Shown here piece after piece: positions 1-9,825 of a stretch of 64,000 nucleotides of DNA. A model generated the notes under the pieces. It was given only the letters and a program-made list of their open reading frames with translations, did not search any database and was not told where the DNA came from. Every line of letters begins with the position of its first letter. Position 1 is the first letter of the stretch. The stretch is from Endomicrobiaceae bacterium. GTDB taxonomy: Bacteria; Elusimicrobiota; Endomicrobiia; Endomicrobiales; Endomicrobiaceae. The stretch spans positions 38,653 through 102,652 of the forward strand of contig JAQTSO010000004.1 in the NCBI GenBank assembly GCA_028711215.1. The letters run 5' to 3'. The position numbers and the translations under genes are program-made.

Positions 1-6
1 TTTGAT

Positions 7-1263
7 ATGACAACAACTAAGAAATTAAATTTTTCAACTATTAAAAGTGCCGTTAAAGATATTGCAACCGGCAAAATGATTATCGTTGTAGATGACCCTA
101 ACAGAGAAAACGAAGGTGATTTAGTATGTTCGGCACAGAAAGTTACTCCCGAAATAATTAATTTTATGACAAAATTCGGAAGGGGTCTTGTTTGTGTTCC
201 CGTTAAAGGAGAAAGGCTTGATAATCTTGAAATAAAAGTTGTGGAAAAAAAACACGGTGTCGTAATTAATGAAAAAATAAGCTGTGCTTTTACGGAATCA
301 GTTGATTATAAAAAAGGAACAACTACCGGAATTTCTGCCTATGACAGAGCAAAAACAATAAGGGCACTTGCAGACAATAAAAGTTTACCTTCAGATTTTG
401 AAAGACCGGGGCATATTTTTCCTTTAAGATATAAAGAAGGCGGGGTTTTGGTAAGGGCAGGGCATACCGAGGCTTCAGTTGATTTGGCTCTTCTTGCAGG
501 GTTGGACGGTTCTGCTGTTATTTGTGAAATAATGAAAGATGACGGAACAATGGCAAGATTACATGACCTGTTTGCATTTGCAAAAAAATATAAATTAAAA
601 ATTATCACCGTTGAAGAACTGATCAAATACAGAAGAAAAAATGAAAAATTGGTAAAAGAAGTTGTAAGTGTAAAATTTCCGACCAAATACGGCAATTTTA
701 ATCTGTCACTTTTTGAGGATACAATAAAAAAAGAAACTCATTTGGCAATTATAAAAGGGAATGTCAGGAATAAAAAGAATGTTCTTGTAAGAGTACATTC
801 ATCATGTGAAACAGGGGATATTTTTCACTCATTAAAATGTGATTGCGGAGAACAACTTGAACAAGCATTAACCATGATAGAAAAACAGGGTTGCGGGGTT
901 GTTCTCTATATGCACCAGGAAGGAAGAGGGATAGGACTTGCAAATAAAATAAAAGCATATAAACTACAGGAAGAAGGTATGGATACCGTTGAAGCAAATG
1001 TTGCTTTAGGTTTTGCGCCCGATCTTAGAGATTACGGAGTAGGAGCACAAATTTTATGCGAACTCGGGATATCAAGTATAAAATTAATGACAAATAATCC
1101 CAGAAAAATTATCGGATTAAATGGATACGGGCTGAAAATTACAGGCCGAGTTCCTATAGAAGTTCCTTCAAATAAAATAAATAAAAAATATTTAAAAACA
1201 AAAAAAGACAAGATGGGACATATTTTAAAAGAATTTAAAGGAGATAAAAATGAAAACTATTAG
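7..1263 (+). CDS. ribBA: Bifunctional 3,4-dihydroxy-2-butanone 4-phosphate synthase / GTP cyclohydrolase II
   Basis: This protein supplies both precursors of riboflavin: the N-terminal half makes DHBP from ribulose 5-phosphate and the C-terminal half opens the ring of GTP. The DHBP synthase acidic motif [10 protein letters not shown] lies near residue 29 and PGHIFPLR near residue 131. The cyclohydrolase half shows the zinc cysteines in HSSCETGD and LKCDCG, the QEGRGIGL loop and TNNPRKI. The length of 418 residues is normal for RibBA. The ATG at base 7 gives a normal N-terminus, but its ribosome binding site lies outside the window and the frame is open to the edge, so the start is not fully proven. 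It overlaps ribH by 14 bases, which suggests translational coupling. Confidence 0.96.
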   Translation: MTTTKKLNFSTIKSAVKDIATGKMIIVVDDPNRENEGDLVCSAQKVTPEIINFMTKFGRGLVCVPVKGERLDNLEIKVVEKKHGVVINEKISCAFTESVDYKKGTTTGISAYDRAKTIRALADNKSLPSDFERPGHIFPLRYKEGGVLVRAGHTEASVDLALLAGLDGSAVICEIMKDDGTMARLHDLFAFAKKYKLKIITVEELIKYRRKNEKLVKEVVSVKFPTKYGNFNLSLFEDTIKKETHLAIIKGNVRNKKNVLVRVHSSCETGDIFHSLKCDCGEQLEQALTMIEKQGCGVVLYMHQEGRGIGLANKIKAYKLQEEGMDTVEANVALGFAPDLRDYGVGAQILCELGISSIKLMTNNPRKIIGLNGYGLKITGRVPIEVPSNKINKKYLKTKKDKMGHILKEFKGDKNENY

Positions 1264-1711
1264 TGGTCAGTTAAGTTCAACAGGTAAGAAATTTGCAGTT
1301 GTAGTTTCAAGATTTAATGAATTTATTACAAACAAATTAGCATCAGGTTCTGTTGATATGTTGGTCAGACACGGTGCAAAAGAAGATGATATTACAACAG
1401 TTTGGGTACCGGGTGCTTTTGAAATTTCAACAGTAGCAAAAAAATTAGCAGATTCATCAAAATATGATGCAGTTATTTGTTTAGGCTGTGTTATCAGAGG
1501 TTCAACACCGCATTTTGATTATGTTTCTGCAGAAGTTTCAAAAGGTATTGCAACGGTCGGATTATCAAGCAAAATTCCTGTAATATTCGGTGTTTTAACA
1601 ACTGATACGATAGAACAGGCTATTGAAAGAGCCGGAACAAAAGCAGGCAACAAAGGCAGTGATGCCGCTTTGACAGCAATAGAAATGGTAAGTTTGTATT
1701 CTCAGATATAA
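1250..1711 (+). CDS. ribH: 6,7-dimethyl-8-ribityllumazine synthase
   Basis: It condenses the DHBP and pyrimidine products of the riboflavin pathway into lumazine, the penultimate step. The family signatures are GAFEI near residue 55, the LGCVIRG stretch and TPHFDYV carrying the catalytic histidine, and FGVLTTDT. At 153 residues it has the usual length. A strong Shine-Dalgarno sequence (AAAGGAGAT) sits inside the end of ribBA, and the start overlaps that gene, fixing the ATG at 1250. Riboflavin synthase (ribE) and ribD are not in the window and may lie upstream. Confidence 0.97.
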   Translation: MKTISGQLSSTGKKFAVVVSRFNEFITNKLASGSVDMLVRHGAKEDDITTVWVPGAFEISTVAKKLADSSKYDAVICLGCVIRGSTPHFDYVSAEVSKGIATVGLSSKIPVIFGVLTTDTIEQAIERAGTKAGNKGSDAALTAIEMVSLYSQI

Positions 1712-1735
1712 TAAGTTTATATACTGATTATTTTT

Positions 1736-3490
1736 ATGAAAAGAATATTTATAATTTTTACAATTCTTTTATTATTTACAGTTTTAAAAGCCGAGGAAAA
1801 AATTACTGATTTTAACGTTATACTTACGTTAAATACTGATGCATCTGCGACAGTAACAGAAAACATAACGGTAAATGCAGAAAACAAATCAATTAAAAGA
1901 GGAATTTACAGAACTATCCCTTTTGACAGAAACGAAAAAATAACCGTTATAAATTTATTTATGGACGGTCAGCCTCATCCTTATTTCATACAAAAACGCA
2001 GTGGTATTTTAACTGTGAATTTCGGCAATGACAATTTTATTTCTCAAGGCCTACATAAATATTCGCTAACTTACAAATTTGAAAACGCTGTAAATTTTTT
2101 TAAAGAATATGATGAAATTTACTGGAATGTAACAGGAAACAAATGGTCTTTTAAAATTGAAAAAGCTTCTTTTGAACTTATTCTTCCACAAGATGCCCTT
2201 CCTTTGAAAGATAAAATTTCTTTATACACCGGTCGATACGGTTCAAAAGAACACAATGCAAAACAAACGGCAGATTTATGTTTTGAAACAACAAAAATAC
2301 TTGAGATAAACGAAGGTTTTTCTGTAGCCGTTCCTTTTTTAAAAAATGCCGTAATAAAACATTCATTCTTTGATAAAAATAAAACAAATATAGTCATAGT
2401 GATTATATTAATAATACTACCATTCATATACTCAAAGATAATAAAAAGATTTTATATCGGCTCTGATATGAAGGACCGCATAATTCTACGCAATTTTACT
2501 CCGCCTGCGAATATTTCTCCTGCTTTTGCAGGATATGTAGCAAGTATGAATGCAGGTACGGCTTTTACAACCGTTATTGTATCTCTTGCATTAAAAGGTA
2601 TAATAGAAATAGAATATGATTCTTTACAGTCTGCTTACGTTTTAAAAAACAAGTTAAATACAATCGCACCTGAATTATCTGATGAAGAAAATGCAGCTTA
2701 TAGAACTCTTTTTCCTGTGGATTCTTCTTCGCATGTTGTCTTATCCGGCTATGTTAAGAAAATAGCCGAAGCAAGAAAAAATCTTATCTCATCTCTTAAA
2801 ACACAGGAAAGCGGAAATTATTTCAAAAAGAATATCTTGTGGTCTCTGCCATTGTGTTTGTTTATATTATTTTTAGCTGCATACGGACAGATTTCAGGAC
2901 TCATAATATTTGCGGCTTTATTTTTTGCGATAATATTTACAAAAGAAGATTCAATCCCGTGGTTTTTAACTTTTTTTGTGGCTTTTACACTGAGCATTAT
3001 AAATGGAAATGTTCCGTTTTTTTTCTCTGACAGTTTTTTTATCTTCACAATAGGATTTATTTGTCTTGTAATTATAAGTATTTTAATTACAAAAAGTTTC
3101 AGAAGATATACTGAAAAAGGGCGTTTTCTCATGGATGAAATTGACGGATTCAAACAGTATATTAAATCTGTTGAAGAATATAGAGTTGAATTATCGGATC
3201 CCACAAATGCACAAAAAATATTCTGTGATTACCTGCCTTTTGCGATTGCTTTCAAAATGGATAATAAATGGATAAATTCATTCGGTAAAATACTTGACAA
3301 AACAATGATTGACGAAGCATTGAAAACAAGAGGAATTCATACACATCAAGGAATATTTTTTGCAAACGGTATAAGCAATTTTACAAATGCTTTAAATGCT
3401 TCATCTTCGGCAAAAAGAAGCGGAAGCGGAGGAGGCGGTTTTTCAGGTGGCGGCAGAGGCGGTGGCGGCGGCGGCGGCGGTGGCAGATAA
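1736..3490 (+). CDS. DUF2207-type membrane protein with poly-glycine C-terminus
   Basis: This 584-residue protein has an N-terminal signal peptide, an extracytoplasmic beta-rich domain of about 190 residues (IKRGIYRTIPF is typical of DUF2207), a membrane segment near residue 220, a cytoplasmic part, then several hydrophobic segments between about 370 and 455. It ends in a serine- and glycine-rich tail finishing with nine consecutive glycines. DUF2207 proteins are often encoded next to lemA, and here the gene converges on htpX-lemA with only 3 bases between the stop codons. The molecular function of the family is not established; an envelope role is inferred from context. There is no strong ribosome binding site before the ATG. 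Confidence 0.85.
   Translation: MKRIFIIFTILLLFTVLKAEEKITDFNVILTLNTDASATVTENITVNAENKSIKRGIYRTIPFDRNEKITVINLFMDGQPHPYFIQKRSGILTVNFGNDNFISQGLHKYSLTYKFENAVNFFKEYDEIYWNVTGNKWSFKIEKASFELILPQDALPLKDKISLYTGRYGSKEHNAKQTADLCFETTKILEINEGFSVAVPFLKNAVIKHSFFDKNKTNIVIVIILIILPFIYSKIIKRFYIGSDMKDRIILRNFTPPANISPAFAGYVASMNAGTAFTTVIVSLALKGIIEIEYDSLQSAYVLKNKLNTIAPELSDEENAAYRTLFPVDSSSHVVLSGYVKKIAEARKNLISSLKTQESGNYFKKNILWSLPLCLFILFLAAYGQISGLIIFAALFFAIIFTKEDSIPWFLTFFVAFTLSIINGNVPFFFSDSFFIFTIGFICLVIISILITKSFRRYTEKGRFLMDEIDGFKQYIKSVEEYRVELSDPTNAQKIFCDYLPFAIAFKMDNKWINSFGKILDKTMIDEALKTRGIHTHQGIFFANGISNFTNALNASSSAKRSGSGGGGFSGGGRGGGGGGGGGR
3458..3484 (+). repeat. (GGN)9 glycine-codon microsatellite
   Basis: Nine consecutive GGC or GGT codons encode the last glycine run of the DUF2207 protein. 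The tract is strikingly G+C rich inside an AT-rich chromosome and, being a trinucleotide repeat, could change length by slippage without shifting the frame. Confidence 0.9.
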
Positions 3491-3493
3491 GTA

Positions 3494-4474
3494 CTAATCT
3501 GTTGAAATACCGTCCATTTGCTCTAAAGCTTTTATTCTATCTTCAACCGGCGGATGTGTGGAAAATAATCCGTGAAGCGAATCAAAAATATTAATTCCCT
3601 CTTTTAAAGGACTTTCAATACACATTGCAGACATTATTTCTTTTCCGTCAAACGAATCAACTCTTGGGTTAGAACTTATTTTCTTTAAGGCGGAAATCAA
3701 CCCTTGGGGATTTCTGGTTATAAGAGCCGCAGTGGCATCAGCCTGATATTCTCTTCTTCTTGATACTGCAAGTCTGATTATAGGGGCAATTAATGTCCCG
3801 TAAATATATAGAATAAGACCGACAATAAGAAATATTAAGGCTCCTTTATTTCTTCCTCCCCTGCCCCTAAAAGAAACTCTCATTAATAAACTGCCTGCCA
3901 ATGTAAAAAAACCTATGACTAAAATTATAATCATCATAAGCTTTGTATCGCTATTTCCTATATGAGACATTTCATGAGCTATAACACCTTCAAGTTCAGA
4001 TTTTTCCAATTTTCCAATAATACCGGTTGTTAATACCACATAAGCATTTTCAGGATTTCGTCCTGTGGCAAAAGCATTTAATGCAGGTGTATCCATAATG
4101 TAAACTTGTGGCATGGGAAGTCCGGCAGTTATTGCTATATTTTCAACTAACCTTATAATTTCCTTGTCAGTTTCCCGGTTGGCTTGCCTTGAATTTACGG
4201 ATGATAATATAAAATTATGTCCGGAATAAAACGAAATCAAAGTCCATAGTGACGATAATATTATAATACCGGCAAAAATATATAAAAAATAAATGTTTAT
4301 ATTCTGCAAAACTGAAACAGCCGATATTTGATTTTGCGGCTGGTTACTGTTATAAATATATAAAAAACCAAATAAAGAAACGTAAGTCATAATAGCAAGA
4401 CTTACAGGAAAAAATGCTATTAAGAAAATGGTTTTTCTTTTGTTGCTGTCTATAAAATCATAGGTTGTTTTCAT
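3494..4474 (-). CDS. htpX: M48-family membrane zinc metalloprotease, HtpX type
   Basis: HtpX is an inner-membrane protease that degrades misfolded membrane proteins with its active site facing the cytoplasm. The zinc-binding HEMSH motif is near residue 168, followed by transmembrane segments and the downstream SRRREYQADA stretch that supplies the third ligand glutamate. Two further membrane segments lie near residues 15-40 and 48-72. At 326 residues it is slightly longer than the E. coli protein. It follows lemA by 7 bases, a common pairing (LemA plus M48 protease), so the two are probably co-transcribed from the promoter upstream of lemA. Confidence 0.93.
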   Translation of the reverse strand: MKTTYDFIDSNKRKTIFLIAFFPVSLAIMTYVSLFGFLYIYNSNQPQNQISAVSVLQNINIYFLYIFAGIIILSSLWTLISFYSGHNFILSSVNSRQANRETDKEIIRLVENIAITAGLPMPQVYIMDTPALNAFATGRNPENAYVVLTTGIIGKLEKSELEGVIAHEMSHIGNSDTKLMMIIILVIGFFTLAGSLLMRVSFRGRGGRNKGALIFLIVGLILYIYGTLIAPIIRLAVSRRREYQADATAALITRNPQGLISALKKISSNPRVDSFDGKEIMSAMCIESPLKEGINIFDSLHGLFSTHPPVEDRIKALEQMDGISTD

Positions 4475-4481
4475 TTGTCAA

Positions 4482-5048
4482 TTAAAATGATATTTTTACG
4501 GGATTTTTTGCCGCCTGTTCATCTGCATCAAGTTCAAAAAATTTCTGTTTTTCAAAATTGAACATATTTGCAATTATATTGCTCGGAAAAAGCTCAATTT
4601 TTGTATTTAATGATAAAACATTTGCATTGTAAAATCTTCTGGATGCCTGAATTTTATTTTCAGTATCTACAAGTTCTCTTTGTAATTCTAAAAAATTCGC
4701 ATTGGCTTTCAAATCCGGATAATTTTCACTTAAAGCAAATAATGATTTTAATGTACCGCTTAATATATTTTCTGACTTTGCCTGTTCTTCTATTGAACCT
4801 TTATTTGCAGACATTGCCATATTTCTTGCTTGAATAACAGCTTCCAACGTATTTCTTTCATGTGCCGCATAACCTTTAACAATTTCTACCAGATTCGGTA
4901 TTAAATCATATCTTCTTTTTAATAAAACTTCTATATCGCTCCAAGCCTCTTTTACTCTGTTTTTCAATACTATAAATCTGTTATATGTAGACCATAAAAA
5001 CAAACCGACAACAACCAAAAGAAATACTATTACAGATAATGCAATCAT
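4482..5048 (-). CDS. lemA: LemA family membrane-anchored coiled-coil protein
   Basis: LemA proteins have one N-terminal membrane anchor and a helical bundle facing outward; their exact role is unknown. The family signature is clear: TYNRFIVLKNRVKEAW, then DLIPNLVEIVKGYA and the SENYPDLKAN motif. The ORF track starts at 5102, but that extension contains the probable promoter and is partly inside priA. The ATG at 5048 follows a GGGGGG Shine-Dalgarno sequence and places the membrane segment directly at the N-terminus, giving 188 residues, the usual size. It is followed closely by htpX. Confidence 0.93.
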   Translation of the reverse strand: MIALSVIVFLLVVVGLFLWSTYNRFIVLKNRVKEAWSDIEVLLKRRYDLIPNLVEIVKGYAAHERNTLEAVIQARNMAMSANKGSIEEQAKSENILSGTLKSLFALSENYPDLKANANFLELQRELVDTENKIQASRRFYNANVLSLNTKIELFPSNIIANMFNFEKQKFFELDADEQAAKNPVKISF

Positions 5049-5087
5049 TATTCCCCCCAACTGCTTAAATTTTTCAACTGTTATTTC

Positions 5088-5093
5088 ATTATA
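5088..5093 (-). promoter_or_regulatory. Probable promoter -10 box for lemA-htpX
   Basis: On the minus strand TTTGCTATAAT provides a TATAAT box with an extended TGC element, overlapping the last codons of priA. The predicted start of transcription is near 5081, about 33 bases before the lemA ATG. I find no good -35 box. Confidence 0.55.
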
Positions 5094-7074
5094 GCAAATC
5101 ACTTGGGTCTAATTCCAAATTAACATAAGTTTCTGTAGGTATTTTCAAATCCGTAATTTGTTCTAAAATTACTTTTATTTCGCGTTTTTTTCCTTTTAAA
5201 ATTATTTGCCATCTGTACGTTCCGTTTTGTTTTGCAATATAAGCCTGAGACGGACCTAACAATGTTATTTTATAACCAAACTTATCTATCTTTTCCTGCA
5301 GATAAACATATACCTGTTTAATAAAATCTAAAGTTTTTTTATCATCTTTATTTCTAACGGTGACTTTTGCAATATCACAAAAAGGCGGATATTTCAACTC
5401 TTGTCTAAATTCTATTTCCTGTCCGTAAAATTGTTTATAATTGTATTGTTTTGCATTCACTAATGCATAATTATCAAGATATTTTGTCTGCACCAAAACT
5501 TTACCCTTAATATCGGCTCTTCCGCACCTTCCTGCAACCTGTGTAATTAATTGAAAAGTTTTTTCGGAAGAACGAAAATCCGGCAAGTATAAAGAGGTAT
5601 CTGCATCAACAACACAAACCAGTGATATTCTTGAAAAATCAAAACCTTTGGCAACCATCTGGGTTCCCAGTAAAATATCATATTCCTCATTTTTTATACC
5701 TTCATAAACTTTAGAATATATTTCTTTACTTTTAGCCGTATCGGCATCCAATCTGAATATCTTTGCATGAGGAAGTATTCGTTTTAATTCTTCTTCAACC
5801 CTTTGCGTACCGACTCCAAAAATTGCAAATTCTTTCCCGTTGCATTTATTACATTTTATAGGGAATTTTACTTCCGAACCGCAATAATGACATTTTAATA
5901 TTTCAGGTTTTTTATGATATACCATTGAAACAGAACAGTTTTGACACTGATAAACCGTATCACATTTTTTACACATCAAAGTCGGAGAAAAACCTCTCCT
6001 GTTTAAAAATACTATTATTTGTTCTCTTCTTGCCAGTGCTTGTTTTATCGCTGAAATTAATTTGTTTGATAAAACCGATTCTTTATTTTTTATATCTTTT
6101 AAAGATATCATTTCTATTACCGGCATCTGTTTGTTATCTATTCTCTTTGGAAGCTCTAATAATTTTAAATGACCGTCAATACTTTTCTTATATGTTTCTA
6201 TTGCAGGTGTAGCTGAACCTAAAACACATACGGCATTATTGTATTTTGCGCGCCATAAGGCAATCTCTTTTGCATCATAACACGGTTTGTTATCTTGTTT
6301 ATATGTTGATTCATGTTCTTCATCTATTACAATAAAACCTAAATTTGTAAAAGGCAAAAAAATTGCAGATCTTGCACCTATTACAATCTTTATATCACCG
6401 GTTCTAACTGAATCAAATATTTTATATTTTTGTAACATTGACACACCGCTATGCCATAATGCGACGATGTCTCCGAATCTTTTTTTAATAATGCTTATAA
6501 ATTGGGGTGTCAGTGCGATTTCAGGAAGCAAAAAAATAGCCGTTCTGTTCTTATCCAGTGTTTTTTGAATAGCTCTTAAATAAATTTCAGTTTTACCTGA
6601 ACCGGTTACACCATGCAACAAAAAATTTATATTTTTATTTACGGATATTGCATCATATATTTTATCTAATGATTCTTTTTGATATTCGGTAACTTTAAAA
6701 TTGGGATTTTCTATTTTGGTTTTCTTACTGTTTTTTTTTGATGTTTTTCTTTTTGGAATTTTCATTGATATCGGAACTATCGTAGAAAGTGCTTCCCCTA
6801 CTGAACAAAGATATGTTTCAGATAACCAACCTGACATTTCTTTCATTTCTTTTGAAATAACGGGTTCATTGTCCAACACCTCAATAATATCTTTAAATTT
6901 TATTTTTTCATCACTTATTTCTTTTATATCAATTGCATAACCTGTAGTAATTCTGTTACCAAAAGAAACTTTTATCCTTCTGTCTATTATTTTTTCAGCA
7001 TCTAATTTAGCCGGAACCGTATAATAAAAGGATTTATTTAAAGGTATTGGAATAACAACTTCGATAACTCTCAT
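5089..7074 (-). CDS. priA: Primosomal replication restart helicase PriA
   Basis: PriA recognises stalled forks and reloads the replicative helicase. The protein shows an N-terminal DNA-binding domain, Walker A GVTGSGKTE near residue 155, the DEEH box, and the inserted zinc-binding region with paired cysteines (CKKC, CQNC, CHYC, CNKC), followed by GTQRVEEEL and the helicase C-terminal motifs QVAGRCGRAD. At 661 residues it is somewhat shorter than the roughly 730 typical of E. coli, mainly in the N-terminal part. It lies one base downstream of the glycosylase gene and its stop region carries the lemA promoter. Confidence 0.96.
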   Translation of the reverse strand: MRVIEVVIPIPLNKSFYYTVPAKLDAEKIIDRRIKVSFGNRITTGYAIDIKEISDEKIKFKDIIEVLDNEPVISKEMKEMSGWLSETYLCSVGEALSTIVPISMKIPKRKTSKKNSKKTKIENPNFKVTEYQKESLDKIYDAISVNKNINFLLHGVTGSGKTEIYLRAIQKTLDKNRTAIFLLPEIALTPQFISIIKKRFGDIVALWHSGVSMLQKYKIFDSVRTGDIKIVIGARSAIFLPFTNLGFIVIDEEHESTYKQDNKPCYDAKEIALWRAKYNNAVCVLGSATPAIETYKKSIDGHLKLLELPKRIDNKQMPVIEMISLKDIKNKESVLSNKLISAIKQALARREQIIVFLNRRGFSPTLMCKKCDTVYQCQNCSVSMVYHKKPEILKCHYCGSEVKFPIKCNKCNGKEFAIFGVGTQRVEEELKRILPHAKIFRLDADTAKSKEIYSKVYEGIKNEEYDILLGTQMVAKGFDFSRISLVCVVDADTSLYLPDFRSSEKTFQLITQVAGRCGRADIKGKVLVQTKYLDNYALVNAKQYNYKQFYGQEIEFRQELKYPPFCDIAKVTVRNKDDKKTLDFIKQVYVYLQEKIDKFGYKITLLGPSQAYIAKQNGTYRWQIILKGKKREIKVILEQITDLKIPTETYVNLELDPSDLL

Positions 7075-7075
7075 A

Positions 7076-7801
7076 TTATCTCTGTTTTAAATAGGATAGA
7101 ACTTCTTTCATATCCTGCCATGTATCTTTTTTCAAATTTGGATTTCTAAGCAATGCGGCAGGATGAAATGTCGGCATTAATTTGATGCCGTTATATGTCT
7201 TAAACTTTCCTCTTAAATTGCTGATAGTTTCTTCAGTATTTAATAAGCATCTTGTAGATGATGAACCCAAAGTTATTATTACTTTAGGAGAAATTATTTC
7301 TATCTGTTTATCAAGATAACCTTTACATTTTGACATTTCTTCTTGTGTAGGCGGCCTGTCATTATTGGTTAACTCAGGATTTGTAGGATCCTTCATCGGG
7401 TGACATTTTACTATATTTGCAATATAGATTGATTGTCTTGTATAGCCCATAGCTTCAATAATTTTATCAAGCAACGCACCTGCACGTCCTATAAACGGTT
7501 CGCCTTTATGGTCTTCCTTAAAGCCCGGACCTTCTCCGACAAACATAATCTCTGCATTTGGATTACCGACACCAAATACAAAATTCAATCTTGATTGTCC
7601 AAGAGAACATTTATTACAAACACATATTTTTTTTCTAAATATTTCCAATAACTCGCCGGCAGACTTTATTTGTTTTTGCTCTTTTACCATATTAGGTTTA
7701 GAAATTTCTTTACCGACAGAAATTTCGTCTTCCCCCCAGTTTTCATGTTCCCTAATTGCTGTTTTTGTAAGTTTTATAAGATTTGATTTTGATGATTTCA
7801 T
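7076..7801 (-). CDS. Family 4-type uracil-DNA glycosylase (4Fe-4S)
   Basis: This enzyme family excises uracil from deaminated DNA. The active-site motif GEGPGFKED is followed by [13 protein letters not shown], the family 4 signature. Four cysteines suited to an iron-sulfur cluster are visible: two in CVCNKC (around residue 60), one in VKCHP, one in SKCKGY. The second motif is [10 protein letters not shown]. The ORF start used here overlaps coaB by 50 bases and adds about 40 poorly conserved residues; a later start such as the MVKEQK methionine is possible, so the N-terminus is uncertain. Confidence 0.9.
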   Translation of the reverse strand: MKSSKSNLIKLTKTAIREHENWGEDEISVGKEISKPNMVKEQKQIKSAGELLEIFRKKICVCNKCSLGQSRLNFVFGVGNPNAEIMFVGEGPGFKEDHKGEPFIGRAGALLDKIIEAMGYTRQSIYIANIVKCHPMKDPTNPELTNNDRPPTQEEMSKCKGYLDKQIEIISPKVIITLGSSSTRCLLNTEETISNLRGKFKTYNGIKLMPTFHPAALLRNPNLKKDTWQDMKEVLSYLKQR

Positions 7802-8405
7802 TAATTATCTCTTTTGCTATGTATTGTTTTTTTGCCGATTTTAATTTCTTTTTTTTGCCGTCGCTGAAAATCAAATACGGATTCGATTTTTCAGACGATA
7901 TTGTATCTATCCCGTTAGCAATTATCAGATCAAGTTTCTTTTCTTTAAGTTTCTTTTTAGCATATCCGAGTATATTATCTGATTCAAGTGCGAAACCAAC
8001 TACTGTTTTGTTATACTTATGTTCTGAGACATAACCGATTATATCAGGATTTTTTTTTAGTTTTAAATTTAAAATATTTTTATTTTTTTTAATTTTTATT
8101 TTTGAAAAAGAAACCGGAGCATAATCGGCAACTGCCGCAACACCGATAAAAATATCGGCAAATTTTAGATTTATTTTAACTGCATCAAACATTTGCTTTG
8201 CACTTATTACATCTATTATTTTACATTTCTTTGACGATTTCATTTCTTCTGAAGGACCTTTAACAACAATAATATTAAAGCCTTTTTTTAACGCCTCTTC
8301 AACTATTGCTTTTCCCATTTTACCGGAAGAGGAATTAGAAATAAATCTTACAGGGTCAATATACTCTCTGGTCGGACCGGATGTGATAAGAATTGTTTTT
8401 GTCAT
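7752..8405 (-). CDS. coaB: Phosphopantothenate-cysteine ligase (CoaB), stand-alone
   Basis: CoaB joins 4'-phosphopantothenate to cysteine in coenzyme A synthesis. The N-terminal [14 protein letters not shown] and the SNSSSGKMG motif are the hallmarks of the ligase, with VAAVADYAP later. In most bacteria this domain is fused to CoaC; here it is a separate 217-residue gene that starts 12 bases after the coaC stop. The C-terminus overlaps the glycosylase ORF by 50 bases. Whether it uses ATP or CTP cannot be judged from the sequence alone. Confidence 0.92.
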   Translation of the reverse strand: MTKTILITSGPTREYIDPVRFISNSSSGKMGKAIVEEALKKGFNIIVVKGPSEEMKSSKKCKIIDVISAKQMFDAVKINLKFADIFIGVAAVADYAPVSFSKIKIKKNKNILNLKLKKNPDIIGYVSEHKYNKTVVGFALESDNILGYAKKKLKEKKLDLIIANGIDTISSEKSNPYLIFSDGKKKKLKSAKKQYIAKEIINEIIKIKSYKTYKNSN

Positions 8406-8417
8406 AGATTTTTAATT

Positions 8418-8963
8418 TCAGATAATTTCTTTAATTATTGTCTCTACTATATTTTCAACAGACGCTAAATTCCCGTTGCCGACAGTACCACATGCAAGTT
8501 TACCGCTTTTGGGTTCCACAAATTTATAGCCGTAATCTTTCAGAGTCATTATATTCTTTTGTGTGGCTTGATGTTCCAACATATTTGTATTCATTGCCGG
8601 ACATACTAAAATTTTGGCTTTTGTAGCAAGAACTGTCGAACAGACAAGATTATCTGCAAAACCATAAGCAAGTTTTGCAATCGTGTTTGCAGTTGCAGGA
8701 ACAACAACAACAATATCAGCTTTCTTTGCAAGGGATATGTGATCAATATCCCACGATTCTGTATTAAACATATCATGGTAAACTTTATTCTTTGATAATG
8801 TCTGAAATGTAAGCGGTGTAACAAATTTCATCGCATTTTCAGTCATAACACAAGTAACCATGGCATCTGCTGATATAAGTTTTCTAACTAAATCACAAAC
8901 TTTATACACGGCAATACCACCACAGACAGCCAATATAATGTTTTTACCTTTTAGGTTTATCAT
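8418..8963 (-). CDS. coaC: Phosphopantothenoylcysteine decarboxylase (CoaC), stand-alone
   Basis: This FMN-dependent enzyme decarboxylates phosphopantothenoylcysteine to phosphopantetheine. The flavoprotein fold is shown by GGIAVYKVCDL at the N-terminus, the PAMNTNM motif near residue 122, and the substrate-recognition clamp LACGTVGNG with the catalytic cysteine near residue 158. At 181 residues it is exactly the flavoprotein half of a CoaBC fusion. It overlaps rpoZ by one base (TAATG) and precedes coaB. Confidence 0.94.
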   Translation of the reverse strand: MINLKGKNIILAVCGGIAVYKVCDLVRKLISADAMVTCVMTENAMKFVTPLTFQTLSKNKVYHDMFNTESWDIDHISLAKKADIVVVVPATANTIAKLAYGFADNLVCSTVLATKAKILVCPAMNTNMLEHQATQKNIMTLKDYGYKFVEPKSGKLACGTVGNGNLASVENIVETIIKEII

Positions 8964-9220
8964 TACTGTTTTTCTTCTTGTTTTACTTGTTTAACAATTT
9001 TTTTCTTTTTTAATTCTGCTATTTCCGATTCTGTGTCTTGTTGTTTTTTACCCAACACATCTCTTACTGCCTTATCTAGCAACTGTATCTGAGATAAATG
9101 TTTATATCCTTCTTCGTCTTTTTTAACTTTTATCCATTCAATAGCCAGTTTTACAATTTCATACTTCCCCATTTTTGACTCAAAAAACACCTGATCTAAA
9201 GGTTTTTCAACTACACTCAT
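8963..9220 (-). CDS. rpoZ: RNA polymerase omega subunit
   Basis: An 85-residue protein encoded between gmk and coaC, the classical position of rpoZ. The conserved start (pattern of KMGKYEIVKLAIEWI) matches the omega helix that carries the family's YxxVxxxAxRA-like motif, though it is diverged. It has a lysine- and glutamate-rich tail. The gene begins 11 bases after gmk with a GGAG-type ribosome binding site. The call rests on weak sequence similarity plus strong gene-order support. Confidence 0.82.
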   Translation of the reverse strand: MSVVEKPLDQVFFESKMGKYEIVKLAIEWIKVKKDEEGYKHLSQIQLLDKAVRDVLGKKQQDTESEIAELKKKKIVKQVKQEEKQ

Positions 9221-9231
9221 TATACCGCTCC

Positions 9232-9825
9232 TTAAAATATTATTTTATTTCGTTTTATCGATAATCTTTCTGCTTTAATAACGGATTTTACATCGTTTAT
9301 ACTTTCCTGAAGTTTATCATTGAATATCAAATAATCATATTTGTCGGCATATTTTATTTCTTTTTTAGCATTTTCAATTCTTGTATTTATTGTTTCTTTA
9401 GAATCTTTATTCCTTTTTACAAGCCTGTTTTTTAATTCTTTTAAAGTCGGCGTCATGATAAATAACATCAAAGCATTTTTATATTGTTTCCTTATATTCA
9501 ATGCACCCTGAACATCTATATCCAGCAATACATCTTTGCCTTTTGATAATGCCCCCTGCAATACAGCTTTACTTGTCCCGTAATAATTGTTATGAACTTT
9601 TGCCCACTCAATAAATTTGCCGGTTTTAATATCTTGCTTAAATTTTTTTTCATCAACAAAAAAATATTCTCTGCCGTTTTTCTCACCGGTTCTCGGATTT
9701 CTTGTTGTGGTTGATATGGAATAAACTATATTTTTGTCATCTTTTATAATAGCATCACAAATACTTGTTTTGCCGGCTCCTGACGGAGAAGAAACTATAA
9801 TAATCATACCGTGTTTTTTATTCAT
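9232..9825 (-). CDS. gmk: Guanylate kinase
   Basis: It phosphorylates GMP to GDP with ATP. The P-loop SSPSGAGKTS is at residue 12, the GMP-binding stretch STTTRNPRTGEKNGREYFF follows at about 37-55, then DIDVQGALNIR and a lid region RNKDSKETINTR. Length 197 is normal. It overlaps yebC by one base (TAATG) and is followed by rpoZ, a very common gene pair. Confidence 0.97.
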   Translation of the reverse strand: MNKKHGMIIIVSSPSGAGKTSICDAIIKDDKNIVYSISTTTRNPRTGEKNGREYFFVDEKKFKQDIKTGKFIEWAKVHNNYYGTSKAVLQGALSKGKDVLLDIDVQGALNIRKQYKNALMLFIMTPTLKELKNRLVKRNKDSKETINTRIENAKKEIKYADKYDYLIFNDKLQESINDVKSVIKAERLSIKRNKIIF

